From: a virus
Direction: 5' to 3' (one strand)
IMG/VR virus record: IMGVR_UViG_3300046011_007723
Span: 1 to 63,582 of that record
DNA length: 63,582 nt
Shown here: piece by piece, positions 8,946 through 16,941 of the stretch
Position numbering within the stretch: position 1 is the first letter of the stretch
Layout of the letters: each line of letters begins with the position of its first letter
The notes under the pieces: generated by a model
Told to the model about the DNA's origin: nothing
What the model saw: only the letters and a program-made list of their open reading frames with translations
Database searches by the model: none
Program-made: the position numbers and the translations under genes

Positions 8946-9239
8946 TTATACTCCTATTGAACCTGCCATATCATCTTGAACTGCCACCCAATTATACACT
9001 TTTTCTAAAAATGCAGAACCAGTTTGCGATTCAATTTCAGATAATGGGGCAAAATATCTACGAAAATCGATATCTTTGGTTTCATCATCAATAGGTTTTG
9101 TAGCATAACCAACAACATCAATCATTACTGAAAATGTAGCACCACGTTGACGAGAAATTGATGCAGTAACTACTCTGAAATAGGCACCAGAAAATGGTAC
9201 ACCAAAATTTGATGATTTTAAATCTAATTGTAATGCCAT
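8946..9239 (-). CDS. Hypothetical protein of the fibre cluster
   Basis: A 97-residue mixed protein with a beta-rich N-terminus ('GVPFSGAYFRVVTASISRQR'), an acidic linker rich in Asp, and an amphipathic C-terminal helix ('LEKVYNWVAVQD'). It is two bases from the next gene and 20 bases downstream of the 582-aa fibre. It could be a fibre chaperone or small fibre-associated factor, but no family is recognised. Confidence 0.6.
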   Translation of the reverse strand: MALQLDLKSSNFGVPFSGAYFRVVTASISRQRGATFSVMIDVVGYATKPIDDETKDIDFRRYFAPLSEIESQTGSAFLEKVYNWVAVQDDMAGSIGV

Positions 9240-9259
9240 GCATATTCCTTTTAATATTA

Positions 9260-11008
9260 TTATGCGTAAATTACTTCAACTGAATCTAAATTACAAAGCC
9301 ATCTAATAGAAGTTGTCAATTTAGCACCACTAGTTACTGCTAAAGCCTTATTAGTATTATCTGCTGTGAATGTAGGTTGGGTTGTTAAACCAATAGTATC
9401 AACAATGGTATCTATTGAGATGCTAGAAATACTTACCGTTCCGCCATTATTTACGATAGCGCCCTTAATCATATACGAAGCCATATTAGCAGATGCAGTT
9501 TGTTTTGCAATAAGCATTCCAGAAAAAGTCATAGCTTGATTGGTTGCTACAATAAGTTGATTGGTTGTTGATGCTGCTCCAGCATTAGATGTTAATACTA
9601 CTGTAGTTGTAGTTGTAGTTGTTGCAATTAATATTATCTTACCAAATTGCGAATCTCCATAAGAAGCTAAAACATACCCACTATATGCAAATTTACCAAT
9701 TTGCGCGGCTGTTGCATAGCAACCAATTGCTACAGAATAAGAAGCAGTTGCACTAGCTGAAACGCCAAGAGCTAAACCAAAAGATCCTGAAGAAATCGCT
9801 GCTTGTCCAATAGCTACTGAATATCCTCCAGTTGCTTTGGCGAGATACCCAATAGCTATGGCGGTTTGCCCTCCACTTGCACCATAACTACTTGTATTAT
9901 TACCAATTGCGGCAGCGAAACTATCAACTCCGCTAGCATAAGATGCTCCTAGAACAATTGCTCCAGGTGCAACAGCCACAGCTCCTGTGCCTGAATAACC
10001 AGAACCAATTGCTACGGAATCAGCTGAAGTGGCTTTGGCTAACCTACCAATTGCGATACTATTTGCCCCAGTTGCCCCATACGAACTTGTGTTATTTGCA
10101 ATAGCCGCTGCGAAACTATCTGTACCGCTGGCATATGAACCTCCTAGTGCCATTGCTCCTGCGCCTGTGGCGGCGACTGAACCTTGACTATTAGAATTTA
10201 TACCAAACGCTACTGAGTTATTTGAACCAGCTACAGAAGAATACCCATAAGCTATTGAAGCTCCCCCACTTGCAGTTGAACCGTTACCCATAGCAATTGA
10301 CTCGCTACCAGAAGCAATAGGTCTTGAATATGCCGCAGTAAAATTTTCAGCATACGCTCGCATAGGTTTCTTATCATCAGTTTCCCAGTTTGTACCGTTA
10401 CAAACAATAGCTAAACCTTCACCACGTCTTAAAACTAAAGTAGCTGCACCATCAATCGTTTCAGACGCATTAGGGTCAATAGTAATTGCATCGGCAGCTG
10501 TATTAGAACTATTCCAAATTGTACAAGTAAATCCAGCACCTAAAGTTGCGGCTGATGTTAAACTAATAGTAAATATACCACTGGTGCAGTTTATGATTGA
10601 ACCTAAATCGCTTGCTACTACTGTATATGCTGCAGTCTTATTTGAAATAGTTTTTAAGGCTTTAGATCCACCCAAAGCACTTAGTGCATCTGCTGCTGTG
10701 ATTGCTCCTGTTCCACCACTAGTAATTGCTAATGTTGTACTTAATCCAGCAGCAGTACCTGTTGTGTTTTGATTTAATGTAGGAAATGTACAATTTGTAA
10801 GATTACCACTAGTTGGTGTACCCAATGCAGGTGACACCAAAGTTGCATTATTTGTCAATACAGGTGAGCCTGTTCCAGAAGGAACAGGCAACGTATATGG
10901 TGCGGTGTTAGTTCCACCAATAGCAACTAACAAATTTGATAGGTTATCATCTCCTTCTTGATTTGTAAGAGGAGAACCTTTATTATTTCGGAGGGTTAAT
11001 GTAGACAT
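9260..11008 (-). CDS. Tail fibre with YadA-like head repeats
   Basis: A 582-residue protein. Residues 1-45 (MSTLTLR-N-KG-PLTN..., GGTN-APYTLP) match the N-terminus of the 1085-aa fibre at 19108-22365, so both probably use the same attachment site. Residues about 135-215 form a beta-rich domain ('TISLTSAATLGAGFTC...'). Residues about 225-430 are trimeric-autotransporter (YadA-like) head repeats: about ten units of the form 'A-S-A-IG---A--SVAIG'. The C-terminal 150 residues contain a small folded tip. A trimeric fibre that binds the host surface is the likely role. A TATAAATA late promoter lies 28 bp upstream. Confidence 0.85.
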   Translation of the reverse strand: MSTLTLRNNKGSPLTNQEGDDNLSNLLVAIGGTNTAPYTLPVPSGTGSPVLTNNATLVSPALGTPTSGNLTNCTFPTLNQNTTGTAAGLSTTLAITSGGTGAITAADALSALGGSKALKTISNKTAAYTVVASDLGSIINCTSGIFTISLTSAATLGAGFTCTIWNSSNTAADAITIDPNASETIDGAATLVLRRGEGLAIVCNGTNWETDDKKPMRAYAENFTAAYSRPIASGSESIAMGNGSTASGGASIAYGYSSVAGSNNSVAFGINSNSQGSVAATGAGAMALGGSYASGTDSFAAAIANNTSSYGATGANSIAIGRLAKATSADSVAIGSGYSGTGAVAVAPGAIVLGASYASGVDSFAAAIGNNTSSYGASGGQTAIAIGYLAKATGGYSVAIGQAAISSGSFGLALGVSASATASYSVAIGCYATAAQIGKFAYSGYVLASYGDSQFGKIILIATTTTTTTVVLTSNAGAASTTNQLIVATNQAMTFSGMLIAKQTASANMASYMIKGAIVNNGGTVSISSISIDTIVDTIGLTTQPTFTADNTNKALAVTSGAKLTTSIRWLCNLDSVEVIYA

Positions 11009-11036
11009 TGGAATATCCTTATAAATTCGATTACTA

Positions 11037-11044
11037 TATTTATA
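11037..11044 (-). promoter_or_regulatory. T4-type late promoter (TATAAATA)
   Basis: A TATAAATA core on the minus strand, 28 bp upstream of the 582-aa fibre start (11008), in the short gap after the holin-like gene. Confidence 0.7.
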
Positions 11045-11046
11045 TG

Positions 11047-11433
11047 TTATTTACCAATTTCTTTTTTGGCTCTTGGCTTTCTAACCGGCGTTGGTTTAAC
11101 TGCTTTTAATATTTTGTCTGGAACAACGACAGCTTGTTTTTTATCCAAAAAACGCTCGACTGCTTTGCTAAAATAATAAAAGGCTATTATGTCAATACCA
11201 ATATCTTTACATGCCCAAAGTGGTAAAGTCGCATCACTAGGCGACACGCCAGTTCCCAAATAAATGATGTTTCTGAATACTTGTGAAAGTAACCCAACAA
11301 CAGCTAACAGTAACCCTATTTTATGCCAAACTGGATACAAACGAAGTCTGTCGCTAAGTAAGCCGCAAAACAATATTGCGGAAGCAAGTATGTTAAAAAA
11401 TGTTAATGCTACAAATCCAACGTCTGCTATCAT
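11047..11433 (-). CDS. Small membrane protein, holin/antiholin-like (second of a pair)
   Basis: A 128-residue protein with two clear hydrophobic segments (about 5-24 and 38-58), a possible third amphipathic one near 78-92, and a strongly basic tail (…RKPRAKKEIGK). It lies 2 bp after the 140-aa membrane gene, which has a similar basic tail. Size, membrane topology and pairing fit a holin/antiholin or two-component holin. No family is recognised with certainty. Location among fibres and near a lipase fits a lysis function by inference. Confidence 0.65.
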   Translation of the reverse strand: MIADVGFVALTFFNILASAILFCGLLSDRLRLYPVWHKIGLLLAVVGLLSQVFRNIIYLGTGVSPSDATLPLWACKDIGIDIIAFYYFSKAVERFLDKKQAVVVPDKILKAVKPTPVRKPRAKKEIGK

Positions 11434-11435
11434 GT

Positions 11436-11858
11436 CTATTTACCGGTTGGTTCTTTTGGTGTTCTAGGTTTTCTTGGTTTAGTAGGCGGCTTTCTGGTAG
11501 CTTTTGGTGCAGCTCTTGTTTTACGCAGTTCTTGAGTCACTTCAAGAATATCTTGCCCTTCTCTATTATCGAAAAATTTGGCTATGAATGATAACACACC
11601 CACAGCACAAATTCCGATAATATAACCAACTCCCATTATAGATTCAGTATCAGTAGGCGGTATTTCAAGCATGCGCAAAGCAATCCCACAAAGCGCAAAA
11701 CTAGCTCCGATTGACATCCCGCCAATCATTAAACCGGCTACGAATTCACCGTATTTATGGAGCTGTTTTGGTTGCCAAAATAAACCGATACTGATACCAC
11801 CAAGAAATGCTGAAAAACTACTAAACAGTTTGGCAACCAGTGGAATAGTCTCATTCAT
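11436..11858 (-). CDS. Putative holin with three membrane segments and basic tail
   Basis: A 140-residue protein. Hydrophobic stretches at about 8-27 (KLFSSFSAFLGGISIGLFW), 38-62 (VAGLMIGGMSIGASFALCGIAL) and 75-93 (VGYIIGICAVGVLSFIAKF) are typical of a class I holin. The C-terminal 40 residues are very basic and Pro/Lys-rich (KATRKPPTKPRKPRTPK), as in many holins whose cytoplasmic tail controls timing. A TATAAATA late promoter starts 36 bp upstream. It is co-transcribed with the next membrane gene. An alternative is a generic phage membrane protein. Confidence 0.7.
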   Translation of the reverse strand: MNETIPLVAKLFSSFSAFLGGISIGLFWQPKQLHKYGEFVAGLMIGGMSIGASFALCGIALRMLEIPPTDTESIMGVGYIIGICAVGVLSFIAKFFDNREGQDILEVTQELRKTRAAPKATRKPPTKPRKPRTPKEPTGK

Positions 11859-11894
11859 TTTAAATCCTTTTAATTGTTTCTTGATGTGTTTAAT

Positions 11895-11902
11895 TATTTA
11901 TA
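11895..11902 (-). promoter_or_regulatory. T4-type late promoter (TATAAATA)
   Basis: A TATAAATA core on the minus strand, 36 bp upstream of the putative holin start (11858) and directly after the stop of the 126-aa gene. Confidence 0.7.
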
Positions 11903-12283
11903 TTAAATTACGTCTAATTCTTCATGGGTGGTGGCGGCTTCAATCACCGCAATTTTAGCAACTAATTCAGTATTTTTTAATTTTAATTCGTCAAAATCGT
12001 TTTCTATAGAAGCATGAATAAGTTGATTCACTTCTTGAACATAATCGGATTTTAATTTATTGATAGCGTTAATCTTACGTTCGCCAACAGTTGCATCTAT
12101 AATAGAATAACTTATTTCTATTGGAGTTTTGTCCCAATCATATGTTGGAACAACTGCTTGTTTTGATGTTACAGTAGGCATAGGTTGTAATTCTACAGCA
12201 TCTCTCCACAAACCATCATCAGTAAATGGAATTCTAAAAACATGAGGTGCTGCTGCTGAACCATCTAATTTAATTTTAATCAT
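11903..12283 (-). CDS. Hypothetical protein, possible fibre assembly factor
   Basis: A 126-residue protein. The first 60 residues are beta-rich (MIKIKLDGSAAAPHVFRIPF…). The last 60 form a long amphipathic helix pair with coiled-coil character ('VQEVNQLIHASIENDFDELKL'…) and an acidic end. This beta head plus helical tail is seen in small fibre-assembly chaperones, but no motif proves it. It follows the unknown protein at 12284 with no gap. Confidence 0.55.
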   Translation of the reverse strand: MIKIKLDGSAAAPHVFRIPFTDDGLWRDAVELQPMPTVTSKQAVVPTYDWDKTPIEISYSIIDATVGERKINAINKLKSDYVQEVNQLIHASIENDFDELKLKNTELVAKIAVIEAATTHEELDVI

Positions 12284-13042
12284 TTAATTCTCCTTGTAAT
12301 TGATATAAGTTGATTTCTTTTTGTGTAACCATTTTCTATAGAATCCTGGTGCTCTAGTTCTATAGGTAAAATTTGCTTGACCTGATTCTTTTTGTGTTAT
12401 CAACCCAACATCAGCAGTAATATCTTCTCTTTTATAAGGTATAACATGAAGCAAAGGCGTTCCAGCATATATTTTAACATGCATCTTTCTTAAAGGTGAA
12501 AACATTACATTGATTGTATGGTATGCGTCATAATCATTGATTCCTGGATAAAGGAACAAATCTCTTAAGAACGGAGAATGAAATAACGCAGGCATAACAA
12601 ATGCAGAGTATCCTGGTTTTGTAAACACTTTCCATGGGCAAGGCAATTTTAAAGCGTGAGGTGCAATATCATCGTCAATATTAGCTGAACCTGCTACAAC
12701 ACTATAATCCATTCTTTCAAATTGTTTGCATGCAACACCCCCACCCATTCCAATAACAATGTCAGCTTTTTGTTCATCAACTATGATTTCAAAATCTTCC
12801 CATGCAGGAATAATATATCCAGTTCTATAGTAATCGTGCATCCCAGGACATGCAGCAAATTTATGAGAGTTATTCCGTTCTGCATATTTAGTTTGCTCAA
12901 TCAACCAATCTGGTTTAATATCCATTGCTCGTTTTACTGGTTGACCGATTTCATATCCAGGAACATCACAACAAAATTTAATCATTGGCGAAGTATCGGT
13001 AGCGTTAAGCAATGCTGATTTGATATTAGATAATATAGACAT
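12284..13042 (-). CDS. Unknown protein A of a paralogous pair
   Basis: A 252-residue cytosolic-looking protein related to its neighbour at 13042-13761. Shared landmarks are a 'P-D-W-L/Y' motif near 43-48, 'C-x-x-M-x-D...G-Y/F-I-I-P' near 65-80, a 'K-PGYS--F--P--H' block near 140-157, a 'D-Y-D-x-I/H' segment, and 'AGTP-L/I---IP-KRE' near 195-210. It is cysteine-richer than its partner (two adjacent Cys at 24-25). The pattern suggests a double-stranded beta-helix (cupin-like) fold, but no complete metal triad was identified, so the function is unknown. It is coupled to the partner by overlap at 13042. Confidence 0.7.
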   Translation of the reverse strand: MSILSNIKSALLNATDTSPMIKFCCDVPGYEIGQPVKRAMDIKPDWLIEQTKYAERNNSHKFAACPGMHDYYRTGYIIPAWEDFEIIVDEQKADIVIGMGGGVACKQFERMDYSVVAGSANIDDDIAPHALKLPCPWKVFTKPGYSAFVMPALFHSPFLRDLFLYPGINDYDAYHTINVMFSPLRKMHVKIYAGTPLLHVIPYKREDITADVGLITQKESGQANFTYRTRAPGFYRKWLHKKKSTYINYKEN

Positions 13043-13761
13043 TATTTTTTCACTCTAAGATTGTTTACATAATAACTGTTTTGGTTATCTTGTCTTGCTC
13101 TAGTAATTTCTCTTTTGTTCCATTCTTTTTCAGTAAATGGTCTTACTGAATATTTTGATATAGTGTTTTCGCGTTTAAATGGTATGCATTGTATAATTGG
13201 TGTACCTGCTGGTAAAATATCATCAAAGTTATCAGCTAACCAGACAGTAGGAAAGTTAATTTCTCTATCATATACATCGGTATCAACAACAGCACCCAAT
13301 GTCAGAAACCTAGTTTCCAAATGATTTATTGGGGCAACAAACATACAAGAATATCCAGGAGGAGTCTTGATTACAAAATGATTGATAAATTTTATCAAGT
13401 GTTTTCCTGGGAAAGGGAATGCTGGTCCAACTTGTTCCTGAGCATGTTCTTCAGTTAATCTAACATAAGGATTTTCTGTTATATCAATTAAAGAAGCATC
13501 TTCGTTAGTTCTAATATGAATATCGCCAGCTAAAGGTATAATGAACCCATTAGTCATAGCATCTATCATTGGTAGACATTTCTTAGCATTCATTGAGTGA
13601 CCGCCTTTATGGTCACGACCAGTTTTACTATATGCTGGAATAGCTTTATACCAGTCAGGAATAAACTTGCTTGCTGGAGCAGGTGGTATTAATACATTAG
13701 CATGCTGTTCTGTTGTTAAAAATTCAATCAAAGGTGTTTTAAATACCGATATCAAAGACAT
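13042..13761 (-). CDS. Unknown protein B of a paralogous pair
   Basis: The start is chosen at the ATG at 13761, which has a GGAA site and gives 239 residues. An upstream in-frame ATG at 13800 would overlap the oxygenase gene by 20 bases. It shares the landmark order of its paralogue: 'IPDWYKAIP', 'CLPMIDAMTNGFIIPLAGD', 'PPGYSCMFVAPINH', and 'AGTPIIQCIPFKRE'. It lies directly downstream of a PKHD-type 2OG-Fe(II) oxygenase. Similar proteins occur in marine phages as hypotheticals (recollection only). A tandem duplication followed by divergence is the simplest origin. Confidence 0.7.
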   Translation of the reverse strand: MSLISVFKTPLIEFLTTEQHANVLIPPAPASKFIPDWYKAIPAYSKTGRDHKGGHSMNAKKCLPMIDAMTNGFIIPLAGDIHIRTNEDASLIDITENPYVRLTEEHAQEQVGPAFPFPGKHLIKFINHFVIKTPPGYSCMFVAPINHLETRFLTLGAVVDTDVYDREINFPTVWLADNFDDILPAGTPIIQCIPFKRENTISKYSVRPFTEKEWNKREITRARQDNQNSYYVNNLRVKK

Positions 13762-13780
13762 AATATATTCCAAAGTTAAG

Positions 13781-14383
13781 TTATTTGAATTTTGGACCAA
13801 GTACCCAGCAAACTAGACTTCTACGTTTACCAGATAATACTGGAGTTACTTGATGGGGAACAAAGGCTGGGAATACTAAAATGTCACCCCTTTTAACCTT
13901 CGTACTATTTATCTGCTCTGGATTTCCTCCTGGAATAAGCTGAAATTCACCGCCGGTAAACTCAGTTTCTGGATCAGAAAGAATAACAGAAATACCTAAT
14001 TTTCTATGATTTGGACCAAACGTATCTTTAAAATCTCCGTCAATGTGCCAACCATAAAAACCTCCTTCAGTATATGTAGTATATTGAAATGCGTCAATAT
14101 GCGATAATTCAAATTGAAATTTATCGGTATTAATTCTAGCAATAATTTCGGCCATTTTATTAAACAACCAAGCAGTATCTTGTTCTGGATGTATCCATGA
14201 TACTTTGCTATTTCTTATTTTTGGGTCATCTATCCCGCCATCTTTAGAAGATCCAACTTTAGCTTGTAGAAATTCTAATCTATCTCCGATTTTAATAATT
14301 TCATCGATGTCTTCTGGCGTAAATGCACCTGACCAACAAATAATAGGTTCAAGAGCAGAGTTGATAACGGGTATAGTATACAT
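13781..14383 (-). CDS. PKHD-type 2OG-Fe(II) dioxygenase (PiuC/prolyl-4-hydroxylase superfamily)
   Basis: A 200-residue protein with a complete non-haem iron site: H113-x-D115 in the segment 'GGFYGWHIDGDF', distal H177 in 'FPAFVPHQVTPV', and Arg187/188 in 'GKRRSLVCWV' for 2-oxoglutarate. The intervening 'LSDPETEFTGGEFQL' is the usual family strand. Such enzymes hydroxylate protein side chains (often Pro) or small molecules using O2 and 2-oxoglutarate. Size (about 200-225 residues) is normal. Placement between adhesin genes suggests a virion protein substrate, which is inference. Confidence 0.92.
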   Translation of the reverse strand: MYTIPVINSALEPIICWSGAFTPEDIDEIIKIGDRLEFLQAKVGSSKDGGIDDPKIRNSKVSWIHPEQDTAWLFNKMAEIIARINTDKFQFELSHIDAFQYTTYTEGGFYGWHIDGDFKDTFGPNHRKLGISVILSDPETEFTGGEFQLIPGGNPEQINSTKVKRGDILVFPAFVPHQVTPVLSGKRRSLVCWVLGPKFK

Positions 14384-14392
14384 AATAAATTC

Positions 14393-15124
14393 TCACAAAG
14401 TAAAGGTAATTGTGGCGTATCCGCCAGTTGGTATTGTTATTGTGGTGGCTGTTCCATATTTAGGGTTCGCTATTGCTGTTGCAGGGACGACAGTTGCTAC
14501 TCCTCCAACCCCTCCTGGAAAGGTGATACCTAGTATATTGGCAGCAGTTCCGGTTGTATAATTTGTTGCATATGTTCCCGAATTTCCAGCAACATAGTTT
14601 CCAGGAGTGTACGATGCAGAGTTAATATTTCCTGGAACAGGTTCATTGTAATAAGATAAATTATTGGTGGTAGATGATGCGGAAGGTTGTGCGGTGGTAT
14701 TAAAACCCGAAGTAAAATTATAAGATGCCGCATAAATGTAAAGATACTGAGGTGATGGTGCTGTTGTGTACGTAGTGGACCATGTAGTATATGCATACTC
14801 ATTTCCTCTATAGTAATAAAACCCTAATGGAGAAGCCGAATTAGCATAAGCGTAGCTACTATACACAATGTATTCATTCGCGTGGGCATTTAAACCAGTT
14901 GTTACTGGATTAGTAGTTGATGGTGTATATGTTCCTGCATTAGTATATGAATTATCAAAATAATTTCCAGGTACAGTAGTTCCTGTGCCACCTCTTCCGG
15001 TTACATAAACTTTTTGCTTACCATATTTTGGATTATACGTGCCTGACGTATTAAATGTCACAGCAGTAGTATCAGCAACATTCGTTGTTTCATGTAAAAG
15101 CATTTTAAATAATTTAGAAAACAT
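14393..15124 (-). CDS. Tyr/Thr/Gly-rich fibre protein
   Basis: A 243-residue low-complexity protein rich in Tyr, Thr, Asn, Gly and Ala. A 'TSGTYNPKYGKQKVYVTGRGGTG' segment near 28-50 recurs in diverged form near the C-terminus ('IANPKYGTATTITIPTGGYATITF'), suggesting a two-ended sandwich. The Tyr-rich middle ('YIVYSSYAYANSAS', 'YYYRGNEYAYTTW') resembles receptor-contact loops. There are no membrane segments. Probably an adhesin tip encoded downstream of the 279-aa fibre; it starts 12 bases from that gene. Confidence 0.65.
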   Translation of the reverse strand: MFSKLFKMLLHETTNVADTTAVTFNTSGTYNPKYGKQKVYVTGRGGTGTTVPGNYFDNSYTNAGTYTPSTTNPVTTGLNAHANEYIVYSSYAYANSASPLGFYYYRGNEYAYTTWSTTYTTAPSPQYLYIYAASYNFTSGFNTTAQPSASSTTNNLSYYNEPVPGNINSASYTPGNYVAGNSGTYATNYTTGTAANILGITFPGGVGGVATVVPATAIANPKYGTATTITIPTGGYATITFTL

Positions 15125-15136
15125 TTAATTGCTCCA

Positions 15137-15976
15137 TTAAGCGTTTCTTACATCAGCCATTGATAAACTACCAACAAGCGAACTTCCTGCATCATAAGTA
15201 AAGAATGTCCAAATATCAATAGCATTTGCAGTTACTGTGCTTGGTGGTACAATATTTCCTGTCCATTTTGGTAATACTGCTGCACCATGTCTCCATGCAA
15301 CTGAAGTTGTTGCGGTCAATGCTGTTACGTGAGATAAAACTACAGAGAATGAGAATACAGTTCCGGAAGTAGCTTTACTTGCCAAATTGGTAAATGTGAT
15401 GGTAGCAGAAGTCGTTCCTGATGGTAAAGGAATTATAATATTGTTCGAATTTACTGTTGAAAAATCAACCGCAATTGTGGCAGCAGTTCCAGAAATTCCT
15501 GTTACGGTATATGTATTATCGACTAAAGGTAGCGTAGACCAAGTAGCAGTAGATCCGTCTGTTGTTAGGAATTTGCCACCAGCACCAGATTGACTTGGCA
15601 ATGAAATTGGTATAGTTCCCCAAGTAGCAGTAGATCCGTCTGTTGTTAGGAATTTGCCACCAGCACCAGATTGACTTGGCAATGAAATTGGTATAGTTCC
15701 CCAAGTAGCAGTAGATCCGTCTGTTGTTAGGAATTTGCCGTTATTACTTGTCTGTGACGGCAATGTAATAGGAGCAGCAGCAGATACCCAAGTCGATCCA
15801 TTACTTGTTAGGATATTACCATTTGTTCCTGGAGCTACTACTTGTAATGCATTAGTGCCATTACCTAATAGAACATTATTAGCGGTTAACGAAGTTGCTC
15901 CAGTGCCACCAACAGAAACAGGCAATGGTGCGGTGTTATTCCCAGTTCGTAAAAATGTTGAAAGATTTTTAGGCAT
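15137..15976 (-). CDS. Tail fibre with 27-residue shaft repeats
   Basis: A 279-residue protein. Residues 1-20 ('PKNLSTFLRTG…PLPV') match the start of the fibre at 18215-18925. Then comes the GGTG…NNVLLGNGT…LTSNGSTW module shared with 8656-8943. Next are three 27-residue repeats (LPSQSGAGGKFLTTDGSTAT-type) encoded by 81-bp DNA repeats, then a C-terminal beta domain of about 130 residues. Short phage fibres with such TTDGSTATW repeats are trimeric shafts (family knowledge). A TATAAATA late promoter lies 35 bp upstream. Confidence 0.85.
   Translation of the reverse strand: MPKNLSTFLRTGNNTAPLPVSVGGTGATSLTANNVLLGNGTNALQVVAPGTNGNILTSNGSTWVSAAAPITLPSQTSNNGKFLTTDGSTATWGTIPISLPSQSGAGGKFLTTDGSTATWGTIPISLPSQSGAGGKFLTTDGSTATWSTLPLVDNTYTVTGISGTAATIAVDFSTVNSNNIIIPLPSGTTSATITFTNLASKATSGTVFSFSVVLSHVTALTATTSVAWRHGAAVLPKWTGNIVPPSTVTANAIDIWTFFTYDAGSSLVGSLSMADVRNA
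15541..15740 (-). repeat. 81-bp tandem repeat in fibre shaft
   Basis: The units start at 15541, 15622 and 15703 (period 81 bp, 27 codons). The first two are almost identical and the third diverges after about 36 bp. The unit encodes one shaft repeat. Exact repetition implies recent expansion and a likely hotspot for length change. Confidence 0.9.
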
Positions 15977-16011
15977 TCCCTTTTCCTTGTATGTTTAATC
16001 AAATAATAAAC

Positions 16012-16019
16012 TATTTATA
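16012..16019 (-). promoter_or_regulatory. T4-type late promoter (TATAAATA)
   Basis: A TATAAATA core on the minus strand, 35 bp upstream of the fibre start at 15976, in the gap after the 75-aa gene. Confidence 0.7.
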
Positions 16020-16041
16020 GGTTTGTTATCTGTTGGTGTTG

Positions 16042-16269
16042 TTATTCTGGTTTTATAATAGCAGTTGAAGTTTCTCGATCAATAGTCATAATTCCATTAC
16101 AAGCAATATTCCAATCATTGCCATCAGTTTCATCCCATACTGGTACGGCTATATCCAAATGTTTGAACAGATATTCTTTATCGTTTTCAAATACTCGCCA
16201 AACGTGGTCTAATGAACCACGCCCTTCTTTTCCTCGAGTTTTGTTGAATCTTATTAGATATTTGTTCAT
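16042..16269 (-). CDS. Small hypothetical protein
   Basis: A 75-residue mixed alpha/beta protein (MNKYLIRFNKTRGKEGR…) with aromatic residues and one Cys, ending 'TIDRETSTAIIKPE'. Its start overlaps the stop of the oxygenase gene at 16266 (ATGA), so the two are coupled. No domain is recognised; it may be a partner of the oxygenase. Confidence 0.6.
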   Translation of the reverse strand: MNKYLIRFNKTRGKEGRGSLDHVWRVFENDKEYLFKHLDIAVPVWDETDGNDWNIACNGIMTIDRETSTAIIKPE

Positions 16270-16925
16270 ATAATTTCAACGTCTGAATTAGGACAAACCG
16301 ATGGTTGGTATTGTACATTCAAATTGAAATGGACAAATTTAATTGGATCTTCATTTGCATGTCTAGTAAATGCATGAGGCAACCATGAATTAGAAAACAT
16401 TAGTAATCCAGGTTTAGGCTCAAAATTAATCATTTTACTAGCAAGTGTAGCACTGTTAAAATCTTGTTCTGGAAGATCTATTTGAACCTTTCCTGGACGT
16501 GGATCATGGAATACTACTCTTGAACAATTTTCTGGAGTTTCTAAAAAATAGAATCCGACTATCTGAGCACCATAACCATGGACGTGTTGTTCCATAGATG
16601 AATGTTTATAATGTTCTTGAGTCCACATTTCAGAAAATGATACGACACTATTAGACATATCATAACCTTGTTCGCTAAGAATATTCCAAGCGGTTTCACC
16701 TACAAAACTAGCAAAGTCTTCGATTCTTGAATCGTCATAATAATTTCCACTCATGACAACTGGATAAATTTCATCCAAATCATGTTCTTTTTTGGACTCT
16801 GCAAGATATTCTTCAGAGACTTCTGTCACAGATTCCAAAAAGTCTGGACGTTCAATTAGATACATTGCACATGGAAAATGGTATGCTACTTCTAATTTTG
16901 GTTCATTTTTATCGCTAGTTGTCAT
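16266..16925 (-). CDS. 2OG-Fe(II) oxygenase, marine-phage type
   Basis: A 219-residue protein. The segment 'QHVHGYGAQIVGFYFLETP' (113-131) matches the 'H-x-H-…-G-x-Y-Y-L' iron-binding pattern of the putative 2OG-Fe(II) oxygenase family common in cyanophages. 'SRVVFHDPRPGK' (135-146) and 'SNSWLPHAFTRH' (178-189) supply the later strands and the distal His184. Candidate metal ligands are H114/H116 and H184. It differs in type from the PKHD enzyme at 13781, so two unrelated oxygenase subfamilies sit in one fibre cluster. Likely substrate unknown; protein hydroxylation is plausible. Confidence 0.85.
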   Translation of the reverse strand: MTTSDKNEPKLEVAYHFPCAMYLIERPDFLESVTEVSEEYLAESKKEHDLDEIYPVVMSGNYYDDSRIEDFASFVGETAWNILSEQGYDMSNSVVSFSEMWTQEHYKHSSMEQHVHGYGAQIVGFYFLETPENCSRVVFHDPRPGKVQIDLPEQDFNSATLASKMINFEPKPGLLMFSNSWLPHAFTRHANEDPIKFVHFNLNVQYQPSVCPNSDVEII

Positions 16926-16941
16926 AATAAATTCCTATAGT

